Positions 42,338-59,290 of a stretch of DNA of 64,000 nt are shown piece by piece. Under the pieces are notes generated by a model. The model ran no database searches. It saw only the letters and a list, made by a program, of their open reading frames with translations, and was not told where the DNA came from. The stretch comes from Mesostigma viride (taxonomy: Eukaryota; Streptophyta; Mesostigmatophyceae; Mesostigmatales; Mesostigmataceae): NCBI GenBank assembly GCA_009746045.1, contig RPFO01000050.1, positions 4,777,228 through 4,841,227 on the forward strand. Direction: 5' to 3'. Numbering within the stretch: position 1 is the first letter of the stretch; every line of letters starts with the position of its first letter. Both the position numbers and the translations under genes were made by a program.

Positions 42338-45300
42338 ATGAGTGGACGTAGAGCTTCCCAGTTGCTTCGGCATGCTGGGAAAGGGCTGGTTTCCAATCGG
42401 GCCGCCGTATGTTGCACCAGCCTGGCGCAGCCTGCCGTTGCATTGCCTCAACATGCGGCGGTTAGTTCTGTTGCGGAACCTGCTGCCAGTTTAGCGCGCC
42501 CACAGCTGCCTTGCGTAGCTAATTTGCTGCCAAGAACACTCCTCAGATCTGGCTGTCACGGAAATGCTGCGTCGGCTATGCCGTCGGCACGGCCGCCCGC
42601 CGAAGTAATATCAACTCTGCACCTTCGCGGTGGTCGCCGGTATTCCACTGCCGGCAGCAATGAAGTGCCAAACATTTTCGTACAACATCACGTCAATCTT
42701 TCTGGAAACGGCATTGATAGAGTCGCATTGCGCAACGCTTCGCTAGGCATTTTATATGAGGACGCCATTAAATATGACGGGGGCAAAATTACGTCGACGG
42801 GGGCACTTCAGTCCTACTCATACGAGAAAACCGGACGTAGCCCCGAGGTATCGTCGCTCATGCAGTTTTTCTGTTTTCATTACCGCATGTGGATATCTCC
42901 TTGGATGCCGCTGGCTTCGGGCTGTTGAGGCCAGAGACGGAAGCGACATAAGCTCACCGCTTGCCATTGGACATGCGCCGTCTTCGCCACGTAATTGCAG
43001 GACAAGCGGATTGTGGACGAGCCGGGGAGCCGTAATGACGTGTGGTGGGGCTCCATTAACATGCCAATTTCAGACGATGTTTTTTCAGCCAACCGAAGCC
43101 GGGCAGTGGATTATTTAAGCACATGTGAACGGCTATGTAAGTATACAGCCATACACTTGTCAATGCTGGATGGTGTGCGCACAGTTGGACTGCTGCTGGC
43201 AGCATTATAGCAGGCGGGCAATATGTTTGGTCTCTGAGCCTGCTGGCGGATAAACACTTTTATAGGTGTGCAGCCATGGCAGCAACATGAGCTTTGGCTG
43301 AAAGTGCACATTTTCTATGTATGTATGTATGTATGTATTGTACAGGGGTGGCAAGGATGGTCCTTCTTATTAAGAACATTGTGCCGGTGACAGCGTCCCC
43401 CCCCTGTGCTGTGTCTGATGGTCTCACCGGCCTGACATCCCTTGTGCTGCGCTGCGCGGTGCTGTGGTGTGCGCTGCCGTCATCTGCCTCCCCTCCTTCC
43501 CCCAGATGTGGTGGACGGCTACGCGGGTTGGGACGAGAAGTACCGCATCAAGGTAAATGGGTGGGTGGGTTGGGCGCATGCGTGGTAGGGTTCACCGGAT
43601 TTGTCTCAGTTGTCTGCCCTGATGTGTTGTGCACGTCCGTTGGGGGGTGCCCTGATGTGTTGTGCGCGTGTGTGTGGGGATGCCCTGGCCAAGCACGGAT
43701 GCCCTCCTCGGGCATGCGTCTACCTGTCCGCGATGGTCGGTGGCCACATGGTGGTGCCTGCGCATGGTATTGTTTTGGTGTCCGCGGGGTCGGCCCCCTG
43801 GGGTTGGCCCCCTGGAGGCGCCAGGTAGCAGCGTCTAAGGCCACCGTGTTGCGTCCATCGCTGATGTGCTGCCTGGGCGTGGTGGCGGTGGCAGAAAGTG
43901 ACATGTGGCGAATGCGTGGCCATCGTTGGCATGGTGGGGGGTGGACATGCGGCATGCGGGTGTGCACTGCACGGAGTCTACGTAGGTGACTGCTCCAGGG
44001 CCCCTTGTTTGTAGCACTTGACGCCGCTGGATGCGTGTGAAGGAGTAGCTATGCTGTGTGGGTGTGTGGTGTAAGCTTGAGGTGGTACGTGTGTGCCTCT
44101 GTGTGTGTATGGATTGTCCCGCACTGAACCCTTTCCCTTGCGTGCGAGCCATGTTGTGCTCTACCCCCTGGCAGGTGCGCGTGATCACCGCGCGGCCCTA
44201 CCACGCCATCTTCATGCACAACATGCTCATCCGGCCCACCGCAGAGCAGCTCGCGCGCGACTTTGGCGCCGACTTTGTGCCGGATGGGAGGTCGCGTTTT
44301 GTGATCTACAACGCGGGCGCGTTCCCCGCCGACAGCTCAATGGAGGGGGCCATCGCGCGCGGGTCGAAGACACGTGTCGCGCTCAGCTTCGAGCGTGGGG
44401 AAATGGTGCGTGGGGGGCGGTGTGGTCGCGGTGGGTGGATGGTGTGTTGGGGTGGGATGCATGGGGGGTGGGTATGGAGGCGTAGGGAAGCGAGGGATGG
44501 TGCGTTGTGGGGGCATGGGGCAGGGGGGCTCGAAGGATGGTGCCTGTGGGGTTTGATGGGGCAGCGTGGTAGCAGCACCCTGGTCATTTCTGGCTTTCTC
44601 TCTGACTGTATGATGCTATGCTCGCTGCCTGGTGGGCAGGCGTGGCCACCCAGCTGGACACATGCTATGCCGCACCCATACGGATCTCCCGGTCCTCCTT
44701 TTGCTTGCCATGCCCTTGGCATCTGTCACCATGCATGGCCTTGGCATCTGTCACCATGCACGGCAGGCATGATGTGGGCACCCGTCCGGCATCCCCCCTT
44801 ATCCCTCCCCTCCCCCCCTTCGTTTCCCTCGCCCCCGCTTCTGCCCCCTATCCTGCCCCCGTTTTACTCGCCTCACCCCACCCACCCATGCGTCCTACCC
44901 CCCATGCCTGCGCGTCCACGCACTTACGTGTCCTACCTCCCCCCCTGCCTATGCGTCCATCGCCAGGTCATCCTGGGCACGCACTACGCAGGCGAGATGA
45001 AGAAGGGCGTGTTCACCGTGATGAACTACCTCATGCCCAAGGCGGGGGCGCTGCCCATGCACGCCAGCGCCAACGAGGCGCGCGATGGCTCGTCCTCCTC
45101 GGTGTTCTTCGGCCTGTCGGGAACCGGCAAGACCACGCTCAGTGCGGACCCCAAGCGCAACCTGATCGGGGACGACGAGATCGTGTGGAGTGAGGAGTGA
45201 GTGGATCTGTTTAGGTGTGGCGCGGGCCGGGGGGCAGCACTGAGCTCACGTGGCTTGCAGCAGGGGACCCGTACGGGCTTGGGAGGAGATGGATAGGGTC

Positions 45301-47443
45301 TGGCCGCACCAGGCAGGTGTCAGAGTCTGGAAGATGAACTAGAGTTGGTGGCCTCTACCCTAATAGACGAGTCCTAGCAGATGGTGGCATCAACTTCTAA
45401 TGATCCTTCGGGGGGGGGGGGAGGCAGGCGGGCAAGGAAGGGAGCCGGAAGTTGAGAGCCAGGGGCGTCGCAGGCTGCCCTGCGGGTGGTCGTTGCATGG
45501 GCATGGCACCCACCCTCTGTTTCACCGCCCCCCCACGGCCTTCGCTAGGTTTGGAGTAGTGCCACCTCCTTCCGTGAGGACGTACACATCAAGCCGCGCC
45601 ACCACAGCGGGCCATAGTGTTTGCCCCGCGTCACATGGCCATATCCCTGCTTTGCTTGCGCGGCGCGGCTCGATGCGCTGTCGCTGCGTCCATGTGACCT
45701 GCCTAGTGTTTAGGAGGAGCTGGTCACGTGTCGCGGGTGAGTGTGATGGCAGGCAGCCCTGGCTTGTCCTGTCGCGCACTTGCGCCACTTAGATATTCCG
45801 TCTGCTTCCCTTGTCAGTGTGCAGGACGCGGCTCATTTTGTGCTTATCTTTCACTCGCCTTGTGCCTGGCTGCCCCACACCTACTCCCCTCATCCTGCCC
45901 CCCCCATCCCATACAACCACTACCCATCTCCCACCCCAGCGGCCTGTCCAACATCGAGGGCGGCTGCTACGCCAAGACGGTGGACCTGTCGCCGGTGAAG
46001 GAGCCGGAGATATTCGGCGCGGTGCGCTACGGCGCGGTGCTGGAGAACACGGTGATGGATGCCAGCACACGCGTGGTGGACTACACAGACACGAGCCTCA
46101 CCCAGAACACACGCGTGTCCTACCCGATCGACTTCATTCCCAACGCGAAGGTGGGTAGGGGGGGGGTTTGGTCAGGGTGATGGGGATGGGGGTCGGGCGA
46201 TGGGGCGGGATAGGGTGGTGGGGTGGGGGGTGGCGTGGGGCAAGTGTAGGGCACGGGGGTTGGGATGAGGCAGGTTGCATGGTGAGGCAATACGCTCGCA
46301 GGCTGGAAGACGCCTAAAAGTTCTCATCCTCGGCTAAACACTTGTGGCTGTCAGAAGGTTGTAGAGTACCGGGTGTTGGATGCCCGGGTGCTGGTCTCGC
46401 CAAGTAAGGTACCATGAGGCACCAGGGGTCCACTTCCTCTTTTCTTGCACGCATGCCACCATGGTTTGATATCTGGCACGCGGTCGGGTGGAAGAGCGTA
46501 CGTGCTGGCGGGTCGAACTGGGTCGTTAGCAGCTCATGTTGTACCTGCCAGGGTAGTCGCTGTCCACAGATAAGTTGGCCGCACGCATGCGGCACTGTGC
46601 AGGCAGGCGCTACTTGCGGCTTGTGGCACAGGCGGTATGGTTGCTCTCCTGCGCCATGTGCCCCTCTGTCCTTCCTGCGTCCATGAAGCGGTAGATGCGC
46701 GCGTCGCGGCTACGCTGTAACAATGATGTCATGCGCCCCCCTGTTGCCACCCCCCTTCCACCCCCCACCCCCAGGTGCCCTGCCTCGGCACTATGCCCAA
46801 GCACATTGTCTTTCTGGCGTGCGACGCGTTCGGCGTGCTGCCACCTGTCAGCAAGCTGACGCCCGAGCAGGCGGAGTACCACTTCATCAGCGGCTACTCG
46901 GCCAAGGTGGCCGGCACCGAGATGGGCGTGCGGGAGCCCGTCCCCGTGTTCAGCGCCTGCTTCGGCGCGCCCTTCATGGTCTGGCACCCGGGCGTGTACG
47001 CGCGGCTGCTGTCGGAGCGCATGCGCAAGCACAGCACGAGTGCCTGGCTGGTCAACACGGGGTGGTCGGGCGGCGCGTACGCCACGGGCTCCCGCATGCC
47101 ACTTGCGTACACGCGGGCCATCATCGACGCCATCAATGATGACAAGCTGGACGCGGTGCCCACCATCACGGAGCCGGTCTTCGGCCTCGCCATACCCATG
47201 GACGTCCCTGGCGTGCCGACCGAGATGCTGGTCCCCCGCCAGGCCTGGTCGTACCCCGGTGGCGGCGAGGAGTATGACCGCACCGCTGCCAAGCTGGCGG
47301 GCCTGTTTGTGCGCAACTTTGACAAGTACGTCTCTGGGGTCAGCGAGGCGGTGCTGCAGGGCGGCCCCTCGGCGATCATGCTGGCACACGAGGCCGAGGC
47401 ACCCGAGCAGCACCAGCAGCAGCGCATGGCCGCGTCCTTATAG
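42338..47443 (+). CDS. pckA: Phosphoenolpyruvate carboxykinase (ATP) (677 aa, seven exons)
   Basis: The enzyme converts oxaloacetate and ATP to phosphoenolpyruvate, CO2 and ADP. Exons 42338-42847, 43001-43136, 43506-43552, 44175-44405, 44967-45196, 45940-46150, 46775-47443; GT-AG, phases consistent, 2034 nt. Signatures in order: EKTGRSPE then [68 protein letters not shown]; the ATP-binding [14 protein letters not shown] (aa 357-370); the metal-binding [70 protein letters not shown]. The ATP-type family is typical of plants, algae, fungi and bacteria. The first about 110 residues (Arg/Ser/Ala-rich, starting [19 protein letters not shown]) precede the conserved core and may be an organelle-targeting peptide. 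No inactivating change is seen. Confidence 0.97.
43314..43338. repeat. (ATGT)n microsatellite in PEPCK intron 2
   Basis: About six ATGT units. Confidence 0.9.
44400..44560 (+). repeat. Degenerate repeats of the exon 4 splice donor in PEPCK
   Basis: Exon 4 ends GGGGAAATG before GTGCGTGGGG. Within the next 150 bases GGATGGTGTGTTGGGG (44445), GGATGGTGCGTTGTGG (44495) and GGATGGTGCCTGTGG (44536) resemble the junction. Similarity is looser than in the LRR and CYB5D1 arrays. Confidence 0.55.
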
Positions 47444-49452
47444 CACGGCTGTCCTGGTAGCGTGCGCCACCGGGCCAGCATTGCGGCCCTGGTTTCGGAC
47501 CGGGTTTTAGCTCTGGGGCAAGATATGTGGCGTGGCGTGCCAGCAGACCACACAGCGCCATATCAGGCGCGCTTGCTGGATGGCCCTGCCTCTCCCTGCA
47601 CAGGGAGGCCAGTTGTCTTCTCAGGCCCCCCATGCGTGTGGGGACCCTTGGATGTCGGACGAGATACTTCTCGAATTCGTCCCTGCGGTGCCATGTGGCA
47701 TGGGCACACACACCCCGGCTGCATCATGCTTGACGGAGGCATGGAAGCCGCCGATTGGTCGCCATGGAGGCCATCGGGAAAGATGCCATGTGCGCGCATC
47801 ATGCACATGGGCAAGGAGGGAGGACATATCATCTGCAAGGCTTGGCGGGATGCAGTGTCGGAGCACATGCACAACGCAGTGGCCATGTGCCCCTTCCTCT
47901 CGCCTGCAGACATTCTCACCAGCCTGGCAAGCAAGGCGTGGTGACGACAACCCTGTTTGAGACAAACTGATTTGTGATGTCACGGCTCTGTGATCGCCTC
48001 CGGAGCAGGTATTGTGCCGGCAGGGCGGTCTCAGGGCGCTGTGTCCCTGGGTTGCCCAGTCCTGTCCTCTCCTTGTACATATCGGTCGGCGGTCCCTTGG
48101 ATACCAGTGTTCATCCGACTGGTGAGATTGACAAGAGCGCTAACCGCATGCCCGCACCTGCCCCTTGTGCTGCAGTGCAAACTATGGCATGTGGCATCGG
48201 CTCATCTACGTGTGATGCCGTTTCGGGCTGAGGTGTCGCATGCATGGGCTGTCTCGCTAATTTTCTTGTCTCACTGCTGCATTGACAAGGGAGGGCGACG
48301 CAGAAGGTGCCTGGCCTTTGGCCATTCGTAGTCGCGGTAGCTTATCACCTGCATGTTTCCACGTTGGGTTATGTACCCATGAGTTGTATGCATGCCTACT
48401 GTGTAATGCATGCCTGAAATTATTATTTCTTCAACATTTAACAGCAATAATGTGGCCTGGTCTTCCCAGAATCAATATAAAACGCTTGTATCATGCAAAA
48501 TAAGTGGATTTCCATGTGCTATAATTATGCAATTTGCATGCAAGGGAAACTAAAAAAGCATTTATATTGTACAACGTTTCACCTCTCTCACCTACCTGGT
48601 GCGTTGCCCAGTCACTAAAAACCTGTAGGCATCTTCATATCAGCGCAGGGGTTTAATGCTCCAGAGCTTTTCAATGGAACAGCGCGTAATTATCGACGAT
48701 TCTTTTAGTTGTCTCCGTTTACAAAATCCGGCACCATTTTCAAAATTCTCGAATACTTGGATACACGCCTTGGTTGAAAACAGTGCCCATGACAGTCTTG
48801 ACACAAACAGCATGCCCTTGATATTGTGTCGATAGTGTTAAAGTCATAGGCGCATTACTGACCAAAAGGACAACTATTTCACGACAATATGCGGGAGGGA
48901 AAGTACCCATCTGATGCATAACGTGGATTGATAATATATTATGACCATGAAACAACTAGCGCAGGCCTGACATCTGAAGAATCTGGACCATGGTAGCTCA
49001 AGCCTGCCGCTATCTTCTATGATTGGTACATGCTGTTGCCATTGCTGCCTTTCAGCATCAGCAGCCTCACTTTTGAACATATGCTTTGATATCAAAGAGA
49101 CAACCAGCGCCGGCCAGAAATCTGATATGGTAGCAAGGGGCATCCTTACCAAGGATAGCTATGCGCAATTAACAAACCTCCAAGAGGTATTCACCAAAGG
49201 TGCCGCAATAAGGACAGGTCCATTCAGCACAATAGGAAGCAGCTGGCAGTGCGCCATTCTGTTGTTCTGGCTAAAAAAACGATGTGTTAGCATCACCGCC
49301 ATCCGTCCACAGCTGAAGAAGGGGTTGAGAACACATAAGAACAAGCGATGACCGGAGGCGGAAACTCATCCATCATAACTCCTCCCAGTCAGCAACGTGA
49401 CAACGTGACCCGACTCGCAGCCAGCAACGTCACCCGACATGATGCGCCCGCA
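47444..49452. other. Intergenic between convergent PEPCK and coiled-coil genes
   Basis: No gene recognised. Two copies of the dispersed CAACCAGCGC(A/C)GGCC repeat lie at about 48950-49015 and 49093-49130. Confidence 0.5.
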
Positions 49453-50478
49453 TCACCTGGAGTATGCGCGCTTGACGTAGGACTTCGGCACACCTGACGA
49501 CTTTGTCTTGGGCGGCTTGTTCTCCGGCGCGCGCGTAATCGTGCTCTTCTTGGGGCTCTTGTCCTCCACGGGCTCCTTCTCCCCATACCAGTAGCCCTTC
49601 CGCCTGCCCTGGGTAAGGATGAGTCCACCGGCAAAGGACACGACCAGCCACAGAAGCTTCACCTTGAGGCTCTTTCCCTCCCCCTCCTTGCGTGGTGGGC
49701 GCTGTGCACCTGACCCAGGCGCCTCCGGCTTTGCTTTTGGCAGGCGTGCCGGTGGACCACGAGACGCTGTGTCGGTTGCTTTGTCCGCGTGGCCGGCAGG
49801 GACATTGCTGGCATGGCTTTCCACCGCGCCCTCGTGCACCCCGCCTCCCAGATCCCCTCCCAGCATCGAGTTGTCTTGTGAACGGGGCAGGACGGCATTC
49901 GTGTCGGGAAGCAGGGAGCGAAGAGACTCCATCAACGTTCGGCGCTGTTCCCGGAGATGGTTCATAGCGGCGTCCACTTCAAGACTGTGCTTTGCTTTCA
50001 GCTCGGCCATCTGCCGATCCCGCTCTTCAAAGACCTCTACCTGCTTCAGCTGCATGGAAAGGGCGTTCGTCCTCGCATAAGCGTCATCTGAAGGAATTTC
50101 TGGCGAGACCTGGTTCAGAAAGCTTTCTTCCGCCTTGAGCCGTGCATCAATCTGCTCCCTCTCCGCTTTCAAGGCCTTAATGCGCAGCTGTTGCTGCTCC
50201 ACTATGTCAAACTGCTGAAGCTGCAGCACAATGGCCTCGGCTCTACCTTGGCGGTCGATTCCTGTCTCCATCGTTGTTTGGATTTCTGCCATACATTCTT
50301 CTGCCGCGCTCTGGTCGATGGCTTGGTCGAACGAATCACCTGGAGTTCGTCCAAGAACATCGTTGTCCTTCAAAATGCGCTCAATTTTACTTATCAGCTT
50401 GTCGTGAGCGGTTTGCAGCTGCTCAGCTGTGCTGTCCCCGGAAAGGATTTCTCCGAGGGAGTCATCCTGCTGGTCCAT
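49453..50478 (-). CDS. Coiled-coil protein with one C-terminal membrane span, family unknown (341 aa)
   Basis: An uninterrupted frame from ATG at 50478 (MDQQDDSLGEILSGDS). Residues about 15-35 and 84-190 are rich in Leu/Gln/Glu/Lys heptads (VLQLQQFDIVEQQQLRIKAL; ERDRQMAELKAKHSLEVDA) and should form coiled coils. Residues 191-270 are a Pro/Gly/Ala linker. LLWLVVSFAGGLIL (about 275-288) is a clear hydrophobic span, followed by a basic tail of about 50 residues ending YVKRAYSR. The topology suggests a tail-proximal membrane anchor with the coiled coil in the cytosol. Composition and length support a real gene. A 5' exon is possible because a pyrimidine-rich tract plus AG lies just upstream of the ATG. 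I do not recognise the family. Confidence 0.75.
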   Translation of the reverse strand: MDQQDDSLGEILSGDSTAEQLQTAHDKLISKIERILKDNDVLGRTPGDSFDQAIDQSAAEECMAEIQTTMETGIDRQGRAEAIVLQLQQFDIVEQQQLRIKALKAEREQIDARLKAEESFLNQVSPEIPSDDAYARTNALSMQLKQVEVFEERDRQMAELKAKHSLEVDAAMNHLREQRRTLMESLRSLLPDTNAVLPRSQDNSMLGGDLGGGVHEGAVESHASNVPAGHADKATDTASRGPPARLPKAKPEAPGSGAQRPPRKEGEGKSLKVKLLWLVVSFAGGLILTQGRRKGYWYGEKEPVEDKSPKKSTITRAPENKPPKTKSSGVPKSYVKRAYSR

Positions 50479-51137
50479 TTGGCCCCCGCTAAAAAAGCAG
50501 ACACGCGTGAGTGCTTATTATTACTTGCGATGTAGCATTCGAGTCCCGGTCGACGCTGCGATGCTCGCGGTAAGAGTGATGCTGGGAAAAAGCTACGCAA
50601 ACGAGAGCGGTCGTACGGCGCGGAGCTCCCCCGAATTAAAGACCTCTTCGCCCTGATTCTTCTGCGTCGCGAACTTCGTCGGGAGCGACCTTGGGGTTGC
50701 GTGCGCGGGGAAATGATGTCAAACGGTGGTCGCCCCCTGCGCGTTGACGATGGATGACTCGCCCGCCAGCCCCGGTGCACGAGCGCGCCAACGGCCTTTT
50801 CGGTGCGGTCTCTTTAGATACGAATGCCGTACTTTTTTCCACTGTAAGTCCATATAAAATTACTTCTGTCGAAATCATACCTGATTCCGACCGTACCACC
50901 TCAACGGGCATGAAAAATCTGTCTGTAACGACCTAGAGGTTCTTCCTACAGGCTTCTCACTTCTCTCCGAGCAAATTCAACTGTCCATTGTGAGCGAGGC
51001 ATGGAGCATTTACGATACGTCATGACGAATGTACGCGAGGACAATTCGGGAAATGTGGAGAATTATGCCGTCTGATCCAGTCGGTTCTGATTCCTCGTGA
51101 CGACGCATCCACACTAAATTGTTACTCCCCTTGACGA
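50479..51137. promoter_or_regulatory. Divergent upstream region of the coiled-coil and EB1 genes
   Basis: 659 bp between two ATGs pointing apart. No coding evidence and no element that I can assign. Confidence 0.5.
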
Positions 51138-55795
<4,658 letters not shown>

Positions 55796-56719
55796 CATGA
55801 TTGGCCCGCCTCCCTCCCATTACCTACTCGCAACGGTAGTTGCAGGTGTATTTCAGGATAAGTGGACATGCGTGTTCGGTGGACAGGCAGGGGTATGCGG
55901 GTGTAATTCGAGATTTTGCAGGCCTTGCCAACTGTGTATCTTACATACATGGCGTATCTGATGGCGCCCTCGTACCTATGATGGCACAGCGGCATCCAAA
56001 CTTGACGTAAGTAAGGCATTTGGGAAGCTTGAGCTTCCCTGCCATCAGGCGTCCTCATTATTTCAAACCATTATGAGTACTGGATCTTATCATAAACTGA
56101 TCAAGTAATGCCCCCGTCAAGGAGGCTTCAACCCTTAAAAGTCACTGTCGATGCCAGCACGCATCATGCACGATCGAATTATGCATTGTGCTGCAAGAAT
56201 GTGCCTTGACAGTGCCAAGCACTTGTTTATGTGGCCTGTGCACATGCAATGTGTGCCACTGCCGCAGAGGCGCATGCCCTGGAGTACAATTAAGTAAGAG
56301 AACCAGCAAGTATCAATTAATCTCATTGATACTTACAAGTAAGTAAGTATCAAGGAGACAACCAGCGCAGGCCAGAAATCGGGAGAATCCGGACCATGGT
56401 AGCTCGAGCCTGCCGTTATCTTGTCCAAGTTTTCGAGTCGTTTGGGATGATGAATATGAATGGAGATGGAAATGTGTAGCCTTGTGCATTGAAAATATGG
56501 CTGGCTTACGTGTACGTAGAGCGACTAGATGACCTAGACGGTGGGGCCGGAAACAGCTTGCTTGATCAGGGGGTGTGTTTCGAGCCTTACTGGCCGGGAG
56601 TGTCTAGTGGTGAGCACAATTGCTGCGATCGCTCTCCCACCATTTACGAGGAAATACCCGCAAATGGCAAACCACTGAAAAGGTCTGGCTAGTCAATCAT
56701 TACGTTAGCGCTTAATTAA
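55796..56719. other. Downstream of EB1; dispersed repeat copy, no gene
   Basis: 56349-56425 holds the fullest copy of the dispersed repeat (GGAGACAACCAGCGCAGGCC.., GGACCATGGTAGCTCGAGCC). It is preceded by a small inverted pair (TATCAATTAATCTCATTGATA) and AAGTAAGT repeats. Confidence 0.6.
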
Positions 56720-58464
56720 TTAACCCGTGTTTTTTTACAACGCGATACATCGCGTTGTAGGGTTAGAACGCGATGTATCGCGTTGTAATCTGACACGTGG
56801 CAAACCTATTAAACATGCGATTTTTGGTCTGAAACTTTCAAGACAGGTCAGAAACATCTCATAGAATTCAAGAAAAAATCCTGGTATTTTTGGTATTTTT
56901 TTTGTGACAGCTGCAAACAAATATGTACCACTGAAATCAGGCATTTTCGCGGGACGAAGGTGAAGACGACGGCGATGGCGGCAGGTAGATCTCGCCAGTT
57001 TTCGCGCGAATTTCAGTGGCTGTTGGGTAGCACGACCATGATGATGCGTTCAAAGGTTGATAATTAGGTTTCTACGAGTTTGTTGAGGTACTGGGGCAAA
57101 GGAAACGTAGTTTTTTCCAGTTTCTCACCCAACTTTCATGCGGAAACCCTGGAAACCGGCATACATATTATTACGTCAAGACTCGGGTCTGCTGCGGCAC
57201 CATGCTTGGTATTTCCATGGTGTTTCGACTTCTTAACACATGTTTATTCATTCCGAACGCCCGGACTCTCGGCTAAACCGAGATTTGTGCAGACTTTTAT
57301 TGGGTAGCTCCGGGCATGATGGTGCCTGCAAATAGCGTAAGGCGTGACCGTGGCTATTGCTACGGTATGCTGTATTTTCCTGGAAATGGCCTCTGCCACC
57401 GGCTCAATAGTGCTTGCAGGCGTAAGTATATCGTGTTTCTACCTAGTTTCTGCCAGTTTTCCACTTATTTCTACCGACCTCTGCCCAGCCTCTCTAAGAC
57501 CGCCATCCTACTCGACGTTGCTTGCATGTCAGCCATAGCAGGTTGCAGTTGTGCAGTATTTAGGTGCTGTATACGTCGTCAAGCCGTTCATATATCGTGA
57601 GGATTGGATGTTGATGGTTTATACTGCGTTGATTGTGCAAGAAGATCAGCTGGGTGCCCATAATCATGGTGTATAATCATGTGTTGTTAGCATCTTGCCA
57701 CCATTTGCTAGCATGCATTCCAGCGTCATCTTTGCCGGCATGTAAGCTCATGGATCACTCAACCTATCCAAGCCTTGCATTACACGTGCCTCTTTCTTTC
57801 AGTATTGCACGCGTTATGGAATGAAAACCCAGCACCTCCATTCCCACGAGGCATGTGCTCAACACGTTGTGAGAGTGGATGATGCTTTGGCTATGGCTGC
57901 CTGATTCAGTCATATTAGGTCATCCAGTCATGATGTTTGATGCATGTTTGATGCTGTATAACTTATACAACACCTTTTTTCAACGTTTTGACCCTCCAAG
58001 CTCACTATGGCCCCGTTTATGGGGCTCGGGTCGTTGCGTAATGTTGTCAAGGGCTCTCATGTTTCCCACTGCGTTGTACTGCGTTGTAATTGTGATGCTA
58101 ATGAAAAATAGCTCCAGTGGCCCAATGGGCCTGAGTTTTGTTTCACAGAGCCTGCATATGTTGCCCATAGCTCGTGCAAGAAGCCAGATTTTTTTCATGA
58201 ACCATTTGTGAATAAGCGCATGACTTGTGACCTAGGGTCAAGAAATCGCGGTCATGGTCAGACCCCCCTGTATTCAAACCAGTGTATCTCTCTAATGAAT
58301 AAGCAGTTTGTAGGTCTGAGTAGCTCAAAAAATCCTTTGATTTATGGGCTTTCAGGAAAGTATATACATGACCATGAAAAAAAATTTTCCTTAGGTGCTA
58401 TACGCGTTCTAAAAAAAGCTTACAACGCGATATATCGCGTTCTAATTAAAAAAACACGGGTTAA
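56720..58464. mobile_element. Non-autonomous piggyBac-type DNA element, 1737 bp
   Basis: TTAA at 56720-56723 is followed by CCCGTGTTTTTTT, and the other end reads AAAAAAACACGGG then TTAA (58461-58464). TTAA target sites with CCC...GGG ends are the piggyBac hallmark. Subterminal palindromes AACGCGATACATCGCGTT, AACGCGATGTATCGCGTT (left) and AACGCGATATATCGCGTT (right) lie just inside. None of the internal frames looks like a piggyBac transposase, so it would depend on one made elsewhere. Confidence 0.85.
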
Positions 58465-58499
58465 TTAGTTAATCAATTAATCAATTAATTAATTAATTA

Positions 58500-59290
58500 A
58501 TTAGGAACATAACTCCGTTGGGAGTATATGTAGCACATAGCCCTTGAGTTAGTTCGATTACGCGGCTTCCTCCACTCCACCCATCCATCATGGAATATGT
58601 GCTACATGATCTCCCAACTCGAGGCGTGTTATAATTTATTTTTTTTTAATTTTTAATAGCCCTTGAGAAGGGGCATATGGCCTATAATACATTCTAAGCT
58701 ACTTCCTGCAAGGGTGGGAATGTAAACGACACTGGTTGTCTCCTTGACACTTGCTCTAGGTGCACCAGGGCACCTGCATCCCCATGATCTATCAAGCTAT
58801 GCCCAGCGAAGGGGGAGCCTGTCATGGGGGGGAAGATCAGCATAGCTATACAAGAGCTAGAGCGTGGCATCTCAGCAGAGAGCAGCTCTCTGCATGGGCA
58901 CAGCATAGCTAGATAAAGCTAGGCATCATCTGGAGTGTGGCACATCATAGGCACACATGTACATGGCTAAATAATACTCATATACGTGAAGAGCTATAGC
59001 CTAGCCACATACCTTGTCTCCTTGATACCTTCCACCCCATATGTCATGCAGGCCTTTTAGGCCCTCTCCTCAAGCCGCCTTGTGTGCTTGTGCTTGTTTA
59101 GGAGGCATGACCCATCATGGCGGTGCAGGTGCACCTTGTGCACCCAGAGCAGGCGATAGTTGTACATCCTACACCTGCAGGTTGTCGCCCTGATTGTATT
59201 ACAAACCCATAGATGCCCCTTTCTCAGGGCTATGTGTTACATATGCTCCCCACGGAGCTATGATTTTAATTAATTAATTAATATACGTGA
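58500..59290. repeat. Cluster of LINE 3' ends and short 3'-hairpin repeats
   Basis: Hairpin ends at 58505-58520 (-, ACTCCGTTGGGAGT), 58605-58630 (+, with GATTACGCGGCTTCCTCC upstream) and 59240-59280 (+, GCTCCCCACGGAGC then TTTTAATTAATTAATT). TGTCTCCTTGA motifs at 58738 and 59020 are inverse copies of the GGAGACAA repeat. No gene is seen. Confidence 0.75.

Noticed and set aside
46610-47553. Long minus-strand frames opposite PEPCK exon 7
   Set aside because: Shadow frames in GC-rich coding sequence; the plus strand is a clear PEPCK match.
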